A DNA stretch of 64,000 nt from Bacillota bacterium (GCA_029555205.1 JAKPTB010000104.1:62001-126000), one strand, 5' to 3'; counted from the stretch's first letter, positions 41,772-51,483 are shown. Made by a program: numbers and translations. Notes: generated by a model not told the origin, from the sequence alone.

Positions 41772-43195
41772 TTTATCCCTTTCCCTTCACAGAGGGCGCC
41801 CCTGACAGCTTCTACCAGCGGCTGCAATTCAGCGTCAGCGATAGTCCGGACATCCAGGAGCAGCTTATCCTCCTGCACCCTGCCCATGACCGCCGGGTCA
41901 CCCCGGCGCAGTTTGGTTTGCAGTTCACCTGCTGACTCCTGCACCGGGCGTATCGCCACCAGTACCGAAGGAAGCTCCGCTGTGGGCATCGCTCCGCCTC
42001 CCACGGCTGAGAAACCTTCTTCCAGGCAAATTTCCGCTTTTTCCCCGGCGGCCGCACGCAGCAGCTCAGCCAGACGGGAACCCCTTTGCTGCAGGATGTC
42101 CCGGCTCTCGGTAAGCATCCTCAGGGTGGGAATTTCCCGGATGGCCCGCTCCTGATCGAGGTATTCCCGCAAAGTCGCTTCCAGGGCAGCCACTGTCATC
42201 TTGTCAATCCGGACGGCCCTGGTCAACGGGTTTTTCTTCATCCTTTCAATGAGGTCTTTTCTTCCTAAGATAATGCCCGCCTGGGGACCGCCCAGGAGTT
42301 TGTCCCCGCTAAATGTGACCACATCTGGTCCTGCTTCCACCACTTCCCGTACTGTGGGTTCAGAGGGGAGTCCGTAACCGCTGAGGTCAAACAAAAAACC
42401 ACTGCCTAAGTCCGACATCACGGGAAGGGAAGCTGACCTGCCTATTTCAACAAGCTCACTGATCGTTGTTTCCCGGGTAAAACCGATAATCCTGTAGTTA
42501 CTGGTGTGGACATGGAGCAGCAGGGCAGTGTCCGGGCTGATGGCCTTCCGGTAATCATCCGGGTGGGTTTTGTTTGTGGTTCCCACCTCAACCAGGCGCG
42601 CCCCGCTTTGGGCCATTACCTCCGGTACCCGGAAAGAACCTCCGATTTCAACAAGCTGGCCCCTGGATACAATAACTTCCCGTCCCCTGGCCAGTGTGCT
42701 CAAGGCCAGGAGCACCGCCGCCGCATTGTTGTTCACCACCAGGACCGCTTCAGCGCCCGTCAATGTTTTCAGCAACCCCTCCAGGTGGGCATATCTTGAA
42801 CCTCGCCGCCCGCTTTCCAGGTCAAGCTCGATGTTCGAGTAACTGGAAGCCACATCGTTGATAGCCTGCCTGGCCCGCTCGCTGAGGAGGGCGCGTCCCA
42901 TATTTGTATGCAGCACAACCCCTGTGGCATTGATAACCGGGCGCAGGTTGGGACGAGCAGACTGCCTTACGGCACAGAGGGTTTCCCGGACCGTTTGCTC
43001 CAGGATAAACTCTTTTCCCTTATTTTCATCGTCCGGCCTAAGTCCTGCCAGGAGCCGCCGCCGCTCCCTTTCCAGGACATCCCGGACAGCCTGGACCACG
43101 ACGCTGCGCGGCTGCCCTTCCAGTTCTTTAACCAGCCTTGCGTCCCGGAGAACTTCGTCAACAGACGGCAGCATCCTCAGCAATTCCGTACCCAC
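41768..43195 (-). CDS. selA: L-seryl-tRNA(Sec) selenium transferase
   Basis: 475 residues. PLP enzyme that turns Ser-tRNA(Sec) into Sec-tRNA(Sec) using selenophosphate; forms a decamer. N-terminal tRNA-binding region, [32 protein letters not shown] Lys in [13 protein letters not shown] near residue 298, and the C-terminal small domain ([17 protein letters not shown]). GTG 43195 with a GGGGGATC site. First gene of selA-selB, driven by its own promoter. Confidence 0.96.
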   Translation of the reverse strand: MGTELLRMLPSVDEVLRDARLVKELEGQPRSVVVQAVRDVLERERRRLLAGLRPDDENKGKEFILEQTVRETLCAVRQSARPNLRPVINATGVVLHTNMGRALLSERARQAINDVASSYSNIELDLESGRRGSRYAHLEGLLKTLTGAEAVLVVNNNAAAVLLALSTLARGREVIVSRGQLVEIGGSFRVPEVMAQSGARLVEVGTTNKTHPDDYRKAISPDTALLLHVHTSNYRIIGFTRETTISELVEIGRSASLPVMSDLGSGFLFDLSGYGLPSEPTVREVVEAGPDVVTFSGDKLLGGPQAGIILGRKDLIERMKKNPLTRAVRIDKMTVAALEATLREYLDQERAIREIPTLRMLTESRDILQQRGSRLAELLRAAAGEKAEICLEEGFSAVGGGAMPTAELPSVLVAIRPVQESAGELQTKLRRGDPAVMGRVQEDKLLLDVRTIADAELQPLVEAVRGALCEGKGIK

Positions 43196-43266
43196 GGCTC
43201 GGATCCCCCCAATTGTGCCAGCTTATTTCTTATATACCAGGTAATTTCTTTATATGCTATTGTAAA

Positions 43267-43295
43267 ATTATATGGCAGCATCACCCTAAAAGCAA
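43267..43295 (-). promoter_or_regulatory. promoter of selA-selB
   Basis: TTGCTT (minus 43295-43290), 17-bp spacer, TATAAT (minus 43272-43267), 72 bp before selA. Confidence 0.65.
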
Positions 43296-43366
43296 GTACC
43301 CTGATTCTTTGCCTGGTACTTCCGGACAATTGACGCGCGGTTGTTTTAGCGAGACAATTGCCGGGC

Positions 43367-43381
43367 TGTGATCTAATCACA
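43367..43381. promoter_or_regulatory. 15-bp palindrome between selA and purL
   Basis: TGTGATCTAATCACA, perfect arms TGTGAT/ATCACA around CTA, 31 bp upstream of the purL -35 box. Matches the half-site spacing of CRP/FNR-family sites; could serve purL, selA or both. Confidence 0.45.
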
Positions 43382-43411
43382 TCCTGACAAGAGTACTGGC
43401 ACCAAAAACCT

Positions 43412-43440
43412 TTGTCATAAGAGCGGGCGTTATATATAAT
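43412..43440 (+). promoter_or_regulatory. promoter of purL-purQ
   Basis: TTGTCA (43412-43417), 17-bp spacer, TATAAT (43435-43440). A leader of about 155 bp follows; no purine riboswitch core is evident in it. Confidence 0.75.
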
Positions 43441-43601
43441 ATAAAGGCGAGAGAAACCTAAATCCAATCATTTAACCCACAGAGCAGCGGTTATTGTTTA
43501 TTTTCTGGAACAAGGCAGGAAATGGTCGAACCCTGTCATATAAACTTTTATACACCAGGGATTTCCCTTTTCTGGTTGCTCCCTTAGAACAGGAGGTTAA
43601 G

Positions 43602-46442
43602 ATGATGATCCAGGAAGTGCGGGTTACGAACTTACCTGAATTACCCGACAGCAAGGGAGAAAAAATCCTTTACGATATCAACAACGCCCTGGGTATCCAA
43701 AGTGTTGAAAAAGTCAGGACTGCCCGGGTTTTTCGTTTTGAGGGCATCAGTGAGGAGGATGCCGAATACCTGGCCCAAAAGCTGCTGGCCGAGGATGTGT
43801 TTCAGGAATACCGGATTAACAGCCCCGTCCTCGAAGATGCCGCCGTGGTGCTGGAAGTTGCTTACAAACCCGGGGTGATGAACCCGGAGGCAGCGTCCCT
43901 GCTCAAGTCGGCTGCCGACCTGGGAGTCAAGGGCCTTGTCGCCGCCGACTCCAGCTGGATCTACGGCTTTTACGGCAGAAATATCAGCAAAACCGATCTC
44001 GACCGGATCGTGAACAGCCTGCTGGTCAACGCAACGGTGGAATATGTCGTCAGGGAAAAACCGAAAACCCTGATTATCCGGGGCACACCCGGTCCCACCG
44101 AAGTCATTCCCATCCGCAAGATGAATGACACCGGGCTCCTCAGCCTGAGCCAGGACAAGCTTTTTTTAAACCTGGAGGAAATGAAGGTTATTCAAAATTA
44201 CTTTACCACCATTGGCCGTGACCCAACCGACTGCGAAATCGAGATTATCGCCCAGACCTGGTCGGAACACTGCGTCCACAAGACCTTTAAAGCAAAGCTA
44301 ATCGTAGACGGGAAAGAAAAAGAGCCCCTCTTCCAGCGGCTGAAGGAAGCTACGGAAGAGATCGGGCACCCGCTGGTTCTCTCGGCTTTCGTGGACAATT
44401 CCGGCGTCTTTGAATTCTACGACGGACTGGCCATTTGCGGCAAAGTGGAAACACACAACTCGCCATCCGCCATTGAGCCTTACGGTGGGGCCATGACCGG
44501 CAGCGGCGGCGTTTTCCGGGACATCATGGGAACCGGCCAGGGGGCAAAGGTACTGGCATCTACGGATATGTTTTGTTTTGCCCCTCCCTGGATGCCCCAG
44601 GAGGAAATTCCCCCCGGCTGCCTGCACCCCCACTACCTTTTGAGGCGGGTGGTGGACGGAGTCAAGGACTACGGCAACAGGATGGGCATTCCTACCAACA
44701 ACGGCTCGGTCCATTTTCACAGGGATTTTAGGGCCAAACCCACGGTTATTGTAGGCGCTTACGGCATTCTTCCCGTTGCAACCTGCCGTAAAGGCAGCCC
44801 CAAACCCGGCGATCTGGTGGTGGCCATGGGCGGGCGCACCGGAAGGGACGGCATTCACGGCGCCACCTTTTCCAGCGGGGAAATGACGGACAGGACCATC
44901 GAGGTCAATGCCAGCGCAGTCCAGATTGGTCACCCCATCGAGGAAAAGCGCATGTTCGACGCCATCCTGGCTGCCAGGGACGAGGGCCTGATCCGGGCCA
45001 TCACCGACTGCGGCGCCGGGGGATTTGCCTCTGCGGTAGGCGAAATGGGCTCTGAAATTGGAGCCTGCATCGCCCTGGACCGGGCGCCCCTGAAATACCC
45101 GGGCCTGGCGCCCTGGGAGATCCTGCTCTCGGAAAGCCAGGAGCGGATGGTGCTGGCAGTGGATCCTGCCAACTGGGAGCGCCTCCAGGAAATATGCCGG
45201 AACTACAACGTGGAAGCAACCGTCCTGGGCAAATTTACAGATGACCACCATTTTACCGCCACCTATGAAGGCCGGACAGTGATGGACCTGGATATGGAGT
45301 TTCTTCATAACGGACTGCCTCAACGGGTTATGCAAGCCGCCTGGAAGCGGCCAGCCCTGGCTGAACCGGAGGTCGAGCCGCCCTGGGACTGGGGCGAGCT
45401 TTTTGCCCGGGTGCTGGGCCACCTCAATGTGTGCTCTAAAGAACCCATTGTCCGGGTATACGACCACGGAGTGCAGGGGACCAACACCCTACCGCCCTTT
45501 GCCGGGGTGAACGGGGACGGGCCCAACGACGCTGCCATCATTACCCCTGTCTACGGAAAACCCTACGGCATGATTATAGCCCACGGCCTGAATCCCGTAT
45601 TAAATATAATCAACCCCTACTACGGAAGCCTGTGGGCAGCTGCCGAGGCAACCGCCAACGCAGTGGCCTGTGGCGCCAATCCTGCAGAAATGGCGCTTAT
45701 CGATAATTTCATCTGGCCCTTCCCGGACGAAGAATCCCTGGGCGCCCTGGACCTGGCGGTTGACGCCTGCGTGAACTTTTCCCGGGCTACAGGTATGCCC
45801 TTCATCTCGGGAAAAGACAGCCTCTCCAGCACCTACCGGGGCAAGGACGGGAAGGTCATCAAGATTCCGCCGGTCCTTTGCATCTCGGTCTTCGGCCGGA
45901 TCCCCGACATTACCCGGACTGTTTCGGCGGACTTCAAGAAACAGGACAGCCAGATTGTCCTGGTGGGTTACCGCAACACCGGTGAGATGGCCGGCTCGGT
46001 CTACTACGACTTACTGGGAATAGTGGGAAGCAACCTGCCCAAAATCGACCCCGTAGCCCTGACCAGGGTTTATAAAGCCCTTCATAGGGCCATAAACACG
46101 GGCAAAGTCCTGGCCTGCCACGATTTGAGCGAAGGCGGGCTGGCGGCTGCCCTGGCTGAAATGTGTTTCGGGGGCGGCCTTGGCGCAACCATCAAAATTG
46201 ATGAAGCTGAAAAAGCAGAGTTCTTCCTCTTTAACGAAACGGCCGGCTGTTTTTTGGTGGAGATTTCGCAGAACACCGATCCGGCTGAAACTTTTGGAGA
46301 CATCCCCTGGACTGTAATCGGCAAAACAGTTCCGGCCCAGTTTATCACTGCCGGACAGCGGGGAGAGACCCTTTTTTCACTGAATCTGGAGGATTTAAAA
46401 GAAGCCTGGCAGCGGCCGATGAAGGAGGTCTTCCGTTCATGA
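43602..46442 (+). CDS. purL: phosphoribosylformylglycinamidine synthase, PurS-PurL fusion
   Basis: 946 residues from ATG 43602 (AGGAGG eight bases upstream). FGAR + Gln + ATP to FGAM, purine synthesis step 4. The first ~180 residues form a PurS-like double domain, then the FGAR-binding linker (TWSEHCVHKTF near 218), the two AIR-synthase-like ATPase halves (VETHNSPSAIEPYGGAMTGS, GGRTGRDGIHGA; SGKDSLSSTY, HDLSEGGLAAAL). It has no glutaminase; this is supplied by purQ, whose ATG overlaps the stop by 4 bp. Size lies between small PurL (~740) and the large single-chain enzyme (~1300). Confidence 0.94.
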   Translation: MMIQEVRVTNLPELPDSKGEKILYDINNALGIQSVEKVRTARVFRFEGISEEDAEYLAQKLLAEDVFQEYRINSPVLEDAAVVLEVAYKPGVMNPEAASLLKSAADLGVKGLVAADSSWIYGFYGRNISKTDLDRIVNSLLVNATVEYVVREKPKTLIIRGTPGPTEVIPIRKMNDTGLLSLSQDKLFLNLEEMKVIQNYFTTIGRDPTDCEIEIIAQTWSEHCVHKTFKAKLIVDGKEKEPLFQRLKEATEEIGHPLVLSAFVDNSGVFEFYDGLAICGKVETHNSPSAIEPYGGAMTGSGGVFRDIMGTGQGAKVLASTDMFCFAPPWMPQEEIPPGCLHPHYLLRRVVDGVKDYGNRMGIPTNNGSVHFHRDFRAKPTVIVGAYGILPVATCRKGSPKPGDLVVAMGGRTGRDGIHGATFSSGEMTDRTIEVNASAVQIGHPIEEKRMFDAILAARDEGLIRAITDCGAGGFASAVGEMGSEIGACIALDRAPLKYPGLAPWEILLSESQERMVLAVDPANWERLQEICRNYNVEATVLGKFTDDHHFTATYEGRTVMDLDMEFLHNGLPQRVMQAAWKRPALAEPEVEPPWDWGELFARVLGHLNVCSKEPIVRVYDHGVQGTNTLPPFAGVNGDGPNDAAIITPVYGKPYGMIIAHGLNPVLNIINPYYGSLWAAAEATANAVACGANPAEMALIDNFIWPFPDEESLGALDLAVDACVNFSRATGMPFISGKDSLSSTYRGKDGKVIKIPPVLCISVFGRIPDITRTVSADFKKQDSQIVLVGYRNTGEMAGSVYYDLLGIVGSNLPKIDPVALTRVYKALHRAINTGKVLACHDLSEGGLAAALAEMCFGGGLGATIKIDEAEKAEFFLFNETAGCFLVEISQNTDPAETFGDIPWTVIGKTVPAQFITAGQRGETLFSLNLEDLKEAWQRPMKEVFRS

Positions 46443-47221
46443 AAAAACCCCGCGTATGCGTGCTCCGCACAGACGGCATCAACTGTGACGAAGAAACATT
46501 TTACGCCTTTGAAAAAGCCGGGGCGGAGTGCAAAATGGTGCACGTAAACCAGATCCGGAGCGGCAGCGAAAAACTGGCCTCCTACCAGATTTTAGTCCTG
46601 CCCGGCGGCTTTTCTTACGGTGACGACGTCCATTCAGGCAAGATCCTCGCTGTGGAATTGACTTCCTTTATGAAAGAACAGCTGGAGTCCTTTGTGGAAG
46701 CGAATAAACTCGTGCTCGGAATCTGCAACGGCTTCCAGGTACTGGTGCGAACCGGGCTCCTGCCTGACAGGAAAATTGGTCAAATCAAAACCACCCTGAT
46801 GGCCAACGACAGCAGCCACTTCGAGTGCCGCTGGGTCAACCTGCTGGTTGAACGCAGCCACTGCGTCTTTACCCGCGGGCTGGAGGGAAGCCTGCTCAGC
46901 ATCCAGGTCGCCCACGGGGAAGGCAAGTTTTACACAGACCCGGTAACTCTACAGGAAATAGAAAACCGCGGCCAGGTGGTGTTCCGTTACGCCGGCACCG
47001 ATGGCCGGCCCACGGTGCTGTACCCGGCCAACCCCAACGGCTCCCTGAACGCCATCGCCGGTATCTGCGACTCAACGGGACGAATCTTGGGCATGATGCC
47101 CCACCCGGAAAGGTATGTTGAAAGGACCCAGCACCCAAACTGGCGCAGGATGCCTGCTGATACTGTTCCCCATGGACTGGCCATCTTTAAAAACGCCGTG
47201 GATTACGCCCGGCAGTCTTAA
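46439..47221 (+). CDS. purQ: phosphoribosylformylglycinamidine synthase glutaminase subunit
   Basis: 260 residues, class I glutamine amidotransferase. LPGGFSYGDD near residue 55, nucleophile Cys in GICNGFQ (about 97), and His/Glu in MPHPERYVE near 221. Provides ammonia to PurL. ATG overlaps purL stop (ATGA). Longer than B. subtilis PurQ (~227), as in the fused-PurS type. No other pur genes follow; a terminator lies 300 bp downstream. Confidence 0.94.
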   Translation: MKKPRVCVLRTDGINCDEETFYAFEKAGAECKMVHVNQIRSGSEKLASYQILVLPGGFSYGDDVHSGKILAVELTSFMKEQLESFVEANKLVLGICNGFQVLVRTGLLPDRKIGQIKTTLMANDSSHFECRWVNLLVERSHCVFTRGLEGSLLSIQVAHGEGKFYTDPVTLQEIENRGQVVFRYAGTDGRPTVLYPANPNGSLNAIAGICDSTGRILGMMPHPERYVERTQHPNWRRMPADTVPHGLAIFKNAVDYARQS

Positions 47222-47619
47222 TAAGGGGCATGGAAAACAAGCGTCATAAGTGTTCTCGTAGAATAGACGTTTTATCATCCTTCTACTGGTACCGCACCGG
47301 CAACATGAATGTTTATACCGCTGCTATAAGCAATAAGGCAAAACCAGCCCGGTTACGCCAGGCATCAGAGGAATCACCCGGCAAGCTCAATGTTACCATA
47401 TTGCGGGATTACAAGGTAATGCAGCTACAGTATGGACAACCAGCCTGGAAATAGACATTCCTACCATGCTGGTGCCGCGCCGGCGGTACAGATGTTAACT
47501 AAAAAAGACCTGCATTGACTTAAAAAAGACCTGCGGGTCTTTTTTATTTCCTTTTTGTTCATTTTCTTATAAAAAGACTCTTGTATTAAATAAAGCGCCA
47601 GGTAAAAACTATATTTGTT
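47222..47619. other. intergenic region after purQ
   Basis: A 74-codon frame (47230-47454) exists but has no ribosome site or family likeness. A terminator sits at 47522-47547; a direct repeat AAAAAAGACCTGC occurs at 47501 and 47523. No clear hydrogenase promoter found. Confidence 0.4.
47522..47547 (+). terminator. terminator upstream of the hydrogenase gene
   Basis: AAAAAGACC tgcg GGTCTTTTTT with T run; ends the purL-purQ transcript. Confidence 0.85.
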
Positions 47620-49437
47620 ATGAAAAAAGTTAAACTAATGATTAACAACCGCACTGTTAAGGCGGAAGAAGGAACAACCATCCTGCAGGCAGCCAGAAGA
47701 GCCGGTTATGATATTCCCACCCTGTGTTACCTGGAAGGGGTCAGCGCCCCGGGGTCCTGCCGGGTCTGCCTGGTGGAGGTGGAAAGAAACGGCAATAAAT
47801 CCCTCCTGGCATCCTGCGTGACCCCCGTGGAGGAAGGGTTGAAAGTCTACACAGAATCGCCAAGGGTACGGCACGCCCGGAAGCGTATGGTCGAGCTGCT
47901 GCTGAGCGAACATAAACTGGAATGCACCAGCTGCCTGCGGAACCTCAACTGCGAGCTGCAGAGCCTGGCGGATCGCCTGCGCCTGAGAAAAACCAGACTG
48001 GGCGGGGAACGCATCGAACACCTTGTGGACGATAAAAACCCTTTTATTGTCCGGGACTACAATAAATGTATCAAGTGCCGGCGCTGTGAAGCTGTGTGCA
48101 GGGAGCAGGGGGTCTCTGCCCTGTCTGCCCAAAACCGCGGTTTGAGGACGGTTATAGGTCCTGCTTTCCAAAAAGGGCTTGCGGAAGCCGCCTGTATTGC
48201 CTGCGGCCAGTGCGTCCTAGCCTGCCCCACCGGCGCGCTGGCAGAAAAAGAGTATATCGATGAAGTCCAGCAGGCAATCGACGATCCGGATAAATTCGTC
48301 ATTGTGCAGACGGCGCCCAGTATCCGGGTGACCCTGGGCGAAGCCTTCGGCCTGCCGGTAGGAACTGTGGTAACCGGCAAACTGGCTGCGGCACTGCGGC
48401 GGCTTGGTTTTGACCGTGTCTTTTCCACCGACTTCGCAGCTGACCTCACAATTATGGAAGAATCCCATGAGCTCCTGGAGCGCCTTAAAACAAAAAAGCG
48501 GCTGCCCTTGATTTCTTCCTGCAGCCCGGGCTGGGTCAAGTTCTGCGAACACTTCTACCCCGAGTTTTTAGACAACCTCTCAACCTGCAAGTCCCCCCAG
48601 GAAATGCTCGGGGCCCTGGCCAAAACCTACTTTGCCGAAAAGGAAGGCCTGGATCCGGCCAAAATTGTTGTGGTGGGCGTGATGCCCTGTACTGCCAAGA
48701 AATTTGAGGCAGCACGGAAAGAGCTGGTAACCAGGGGCCACCGGGACGTGGATTATGTCCTGACCACACGGGAACTGGCCAGAATGATCCGGCAGGCCGG
48801 GATCAAATTTGAAGATCTGCCTGACGAAGAATATGACCAGCCCCTGGGGATTGCCTCCGGCGCGGGAAACATCTTCGGCGGGTCCGGCGGCCTTACGGAA
48901 GCGGTCATCCGTACCGCCTTCGCCCTTACCAACCCCGGCGAAAGGGAACCGGTGATTCAGCTTAAGGAACTGAGGGGAAGGAAGGGGATTAAAGAAGCGA
49001 TTATTGATTTGAAAAAGGGCGGCAAGCTGAAAGTAGCTGTGGTTCACGGAACTCGTAACGCCCGCAGGATGCTGGAAAGACTCAAGGCAGGGGAACACTT
49101 TGATTTTATCGAGATCATGGCCTGCCCGGGGGGATGCGTGGGAGGCGGCGGACAGCCTCTTTTCGGAAAGCAGGACCACCGTGAACTCGCCGTGGAACAC
49201 CGGCGCCAAAGGACTGAGGCTTTATTTAAGATTGACCTGGGTAAAAAACTGAGGAAGGCCCATGAAAACCCTGCCGTTAAAAAGGTATACGAGGATTATC
49301 TCGGCCAACCCCTCAGCGCTAAGGCCAGGGCACTCCTGCATACCTCCTACACCGCCAGAGGCAAAACCCCCGGCCTGAACGTCCCGGGAGTTAAATGGAA
49401 CGACGGGAGCAGAAGGCCGGCAGAAGTACCGGGCTGA
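47620..49437 (+). CDS. [FeFe] hydrogenase, large modular subunit
   Basis: 605 residues. N-terminal [2Fe-2S] domain (CYLEGVSAPGSCRVCLVEV), His-Cys3 [4Fe-4S] motif (EHKLECTSCLRNLNCEL), two [4Fe-4S] sites (CIKCRRCEAVC, CIACGQCVLACP), then the H-cluster domain: L1 SSCSPGWVKFCE (about 300), L2 MPCTAKKFE (about 355), L3 IMACPGGCVGGGGQP (about 500), and the C-terminal small-subunit-like tail (VYEDYLGQPLSAKARALLH). Same layout as HydA/HndD of NAD(P)-linked or bifurcating hydrogenases, but no HydB/HydC-type NADH subunit adjoins. Start ATG 47620 has only a weak site; ATG 47638 is an alternative. Confidence 0.93.
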   Translation: MKKVKLMINNRTVKAEEGTTILQAARRAGYDIPTLCYLEGVSAPGSCRVCLVEVERNGNKSLLASCVTPVEEGLKVYTESPRVRHARKRMVELLLSEHKLECTSCLRNLNCELQSLADRLRLRKTRLGGERIEHLVDDKNPFIVRDYNKCIKCRRCEAVCREQGVSALSAQNRGLRTVIGPAFQKGLAEAACIACGQCVLACPTGALAEKEYIDEVQQAIDDPDKFVIVQTAPSIRVTLGEAFGLPVGTVVTGKLAAALRRLGFDRVFSTDFAADLTIMEESHELLERLKTKKRLPLISSCSPGWVKFCEHFYPEFLDNLSTCKSPQEMLGALAKTYFAEKEGLDPAKIVVVGVMPCTAKKFEAARKELVTRGHRDVDYVLTTRELARMIRQAGIKFEDLPDEEYDQPLGIASGAGNIFGGSGGLTEAVIRTAFALTNPGEREPVIQLKELRGRKGIKEAIIDLKKGGKLKVAVVHGTRNARRMLERLKAGEHFDFIEIMACPGGCVGGGGQPLFGKQDHRELAVEHRRQRTEALFKIDLGKKLRKAHENPAVKKVYEDYLGQPLSAKARALLHTSYTARGKTPGLNVPGVKWNDGSRRPAEVPG

Positions 49438-49552
49438 TTCACACCAGGCCGCCCAAAAAGAAAAGTAGCCTGACGCGTCCGCCCGAGGTATCAAAAAGAG
49501 CTCCTGCTACCTGAAGATCGGAATAAAGCAAGGTTTTGGGAGGTGTTGAAAC

Positions 49553-50491
49553 CTGAAAAAAATACAATGGATTGTTGCCTGCAGCGCCTTTCTTCTTTAC
49601 TTTCTTGCCCTAATACCAGGCAGTCAGGCGTCTCCAGGCAATACAGGCCATCTGGATCATATACAGGGACGCACCTTGTTCCTTCAAGATCCTCATTTCA
49701 CCGGCACTGATGTAATGGATCTCCAGCAGCGGCTGCAAATGCTGGGTTATTACAAAGGAGACCTAAACGGTATCTACGACCTGGAAACAGCCCGGGCTGT
49801 AGCCTCGGCCCAGGAATCCCTGGACCTGCACCCGGACGGCACTGTCAACCTGTATACGCTCCAGGCGCTGGTTTCCGCCACCGACCAGAAGCTTTACGGA
49901 GAAAAAATGCCGGCTGTACCAGAACGGGTCAGCGTTCTCATTGACATGGACAAACTGACCCTGACCCTTTTTGATGGAGGCGAGCCGTACAAACAGTACC
50001 CGGTTGCCATGGGCAAATATGAGTCGCCTACACCCGTGGGTAACTGGGAAATTATCTCCAAACATATGAATCCGCCCAGCGTTATGGGCACACGCTGGCT
50101 GGGACTGAACATCCCTTACGGCCAGTATGGTATCCACGGCACCAATAATCCAGGCAGTATCGGCAGTTTTGCCAGTCACGGCTGTATCCGGATGTACAAT
50201 GCCCACGTGGAAGAGATTTACCCGGCTGTTGCAGTTGGAACATCGGTAACCATTATTGGAACACCTTTCGGGGCTCCGGGCGTTCCTCCCGGCGTGCTCA
50301 AACATGGAGCCCAGGGTCCGGGTGTACTGGAAGTCCAGCGGTCTCTGAAAAGGCTGGGCTATCTCAAGTGGAACCCCGATGGATTCTGGGGAGAAGGCAC
50401 TGAAAAGGCAGTTAAAAAATTCCGGGAAGACCATGGTCTTAAAGGTCCCAACTACGTTGACGACAAGGTCTATGAATTACTGGGATATTAA
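49553..50491 (+). CDS. L,D-transpeptidase with two peptidoglycan-binding domains, apparent CTG start
   Basis: 312 residues. Signal peptide at the N-terminus (KKIQWIVACSAFLLYFLAL then SQA-S). PG_binding_1 about 45-100, YkuD L,D-transpeptidase domain about 123-235 with GIHGTNNP and the catalytic SHGCIRM near 207, second PG_binding_1 about 250-312. Exported; makes 3-3 crosslinks in the wall or modifies spore cortex. Start: the frame with the signal peptide has no ATG/GTG/TTG in front; GGGAGG lies nine bases before a CTG at 49553, and a stop is two codons further up. The next usable start (TTG 49676) would remove the signal peptide. Confidence 0.85.
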   Translation: MKKIQWIVACSAFLLYFLALIPGSQASPGNTGHLDHIQGRTLFLQDPHFTGTDVMDLQQRLQMLGYYKGDLNGIYDLETARAVASAQESLDLHPDGTVNLYTLQALVSATDQKLYGEKMPAVPERVSVLIDMDKLTLTLFDGGEPYKQYPVAMGKYESPTPVGNWEIISKHMNPPSVMGTRWLGLNIPYGQYGIHGTNNPGSIGSFASHGCIRMYNAHVEEIYPAVAVGTSVTIIGTPFGAPGVPPGVLKHGAQGPGVLEVQRSLKRLGYLKWNPDGFWGEGTEKAVKKFREDHGLKGPNYVDDKVYELLGY

Positions 50492-50498
50492 ATTAAAC

Positions 50499-50520
50499 AG
50501 CCGGGTATGACCCGGCTTAC
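50499..50520 (+). terminator. terminator after the L,D-transpeptidase gene
   Basis: AGCCGGGT atg ACCCGGCT, then TACATTTT. Confidence 0.65.
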
Positions 50521-50643
50521 ATTTTAATTCGCTACAGTCCCTATGTGTTTTAATCAGTTACGGCATGCAGCACTGTAAAATATCCGCCCCTGAACCCTTG
50601 CGCCGGATAATAACAGGCATCTTTAATGATCCAATCCCCCTGT

Positions 50644-51483
50644 TCATTCACCCAGAAAACGCAACCTGACCCTGTCTTCGATCAAGCCGCTTTTATAAGC
50701 ATAATTATAAAAAGTGAGTAGCGCGTGCCGGTCGCTTTCGTCAAATTCATAGCGGATTCTTTTGAAATAATCTTTGATTACAGAAACCGGCAAAGGGCTT
50801 TTCTTCTGGGCCAGGGCAATAATTTCTGGGAGCCGGCTCATACCTATTTTTTTGGACTCCAGAAGGGTTTTCGCCAACTCCTTTGCTTTCATCGGGTTCG
50901 CCTCAGCATAATCCCTGCGGACCACCCATATGGCATAGACCATTTTTTCCCCTGTAAATTGTTTCCAGGCATCCCCAAGGTCGGTAACCTGGTAGGGCAA
51001 ATGCTTTTCCTTTACCCGCTGGTGGGCTAGAATAGCTTCATCTCCAATTAAAAGGGCGCCGTCAGCTTTCAGCATCATCCTGTCAAAGTCCGATGGAGCG
51101 GTTTCAAACTGCACATCCACATGATAGTAGTGATCAAAAAGAATTTTGAGTAAAACAACGGAAGTGGCTGACGTTTCGGTGAGACAGACCTTCTTCCCCT
51201 CAAGTTCAGTGACCGGCATCTTGCTGAAAAACAGGATATTCGCAACACGGCCGTCCGCACTTATGGACAGATCGGGAAGAATTAAACAACGGTCAGCATT
51301 ACGGGCATATTCTATTGAGGATAGCGAAGTGACTTCCAGTTCTCCGTCTAGAAAAAGACGGTTCAAACGGGTGGGCGAACCTTTAACCAGTTCAGCTTCC
51401 AGAGGCAGAATCCCCTCTTCCAGGGCATAGTATACAGGCAGGTAATTAATGTATTCCACCTGCCCGAGGCGCAGTCCTGACAC
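50644..51483 (-). CDS. mqnA: chorismate dehydratase, futalosine pathway
   Basis: 279 residues, MqnA/MqnD periplasmic-binding fold (LGQVEYINYLPVYYALE, SLSSIEYARNADRCLILPDL, LTETSATSVVLLKILF, ALLIGDEAI). MqnA turns chorismate into 3-enolpyruvyl-benzoate, opening the futalosine route to menaquinone. Found downstream of the ubiA and ubiD genes on the same strand, separated by 440 bp. MqnD is the main alternative; the VSSIEYA-type motif and absence of MqnD features favour MqnA. Confidence 0.9.
   Translation of the reverse strand: MSGLRLGQVEYINYLPVYYALEEGILPLEAELVKGSPTRLNRLFLDGELEVTSLSSIEYARNADRCLILPDLSISADGRVANILFFSKMPVTELEGKKVCLTETSATSVVLLKILFDHYYHVDVQFETAPSDFDRMMLKADGALLIGDEAILAHQRVKEKHLPYQVTDLGDAWKQFTGEKMVYAIWVVRRDYAEANPMKAKELAKTLLESKKIGMSRLPEIIALAQKKSPLPVSVIKDYFKRIRYEFDESDRHALLTFYNYAYKSGLIEDRVRLRFLGE

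Noticed and set aside
44298-45467. 389-codon minus-strand frame inside purL
   Set aside because: Antisense shadow of purL.
47230-47454. 74-codon plus-strand frame after purQ
   Set aside because: Composition unlike neighbours, no ribosome site; likely chance.
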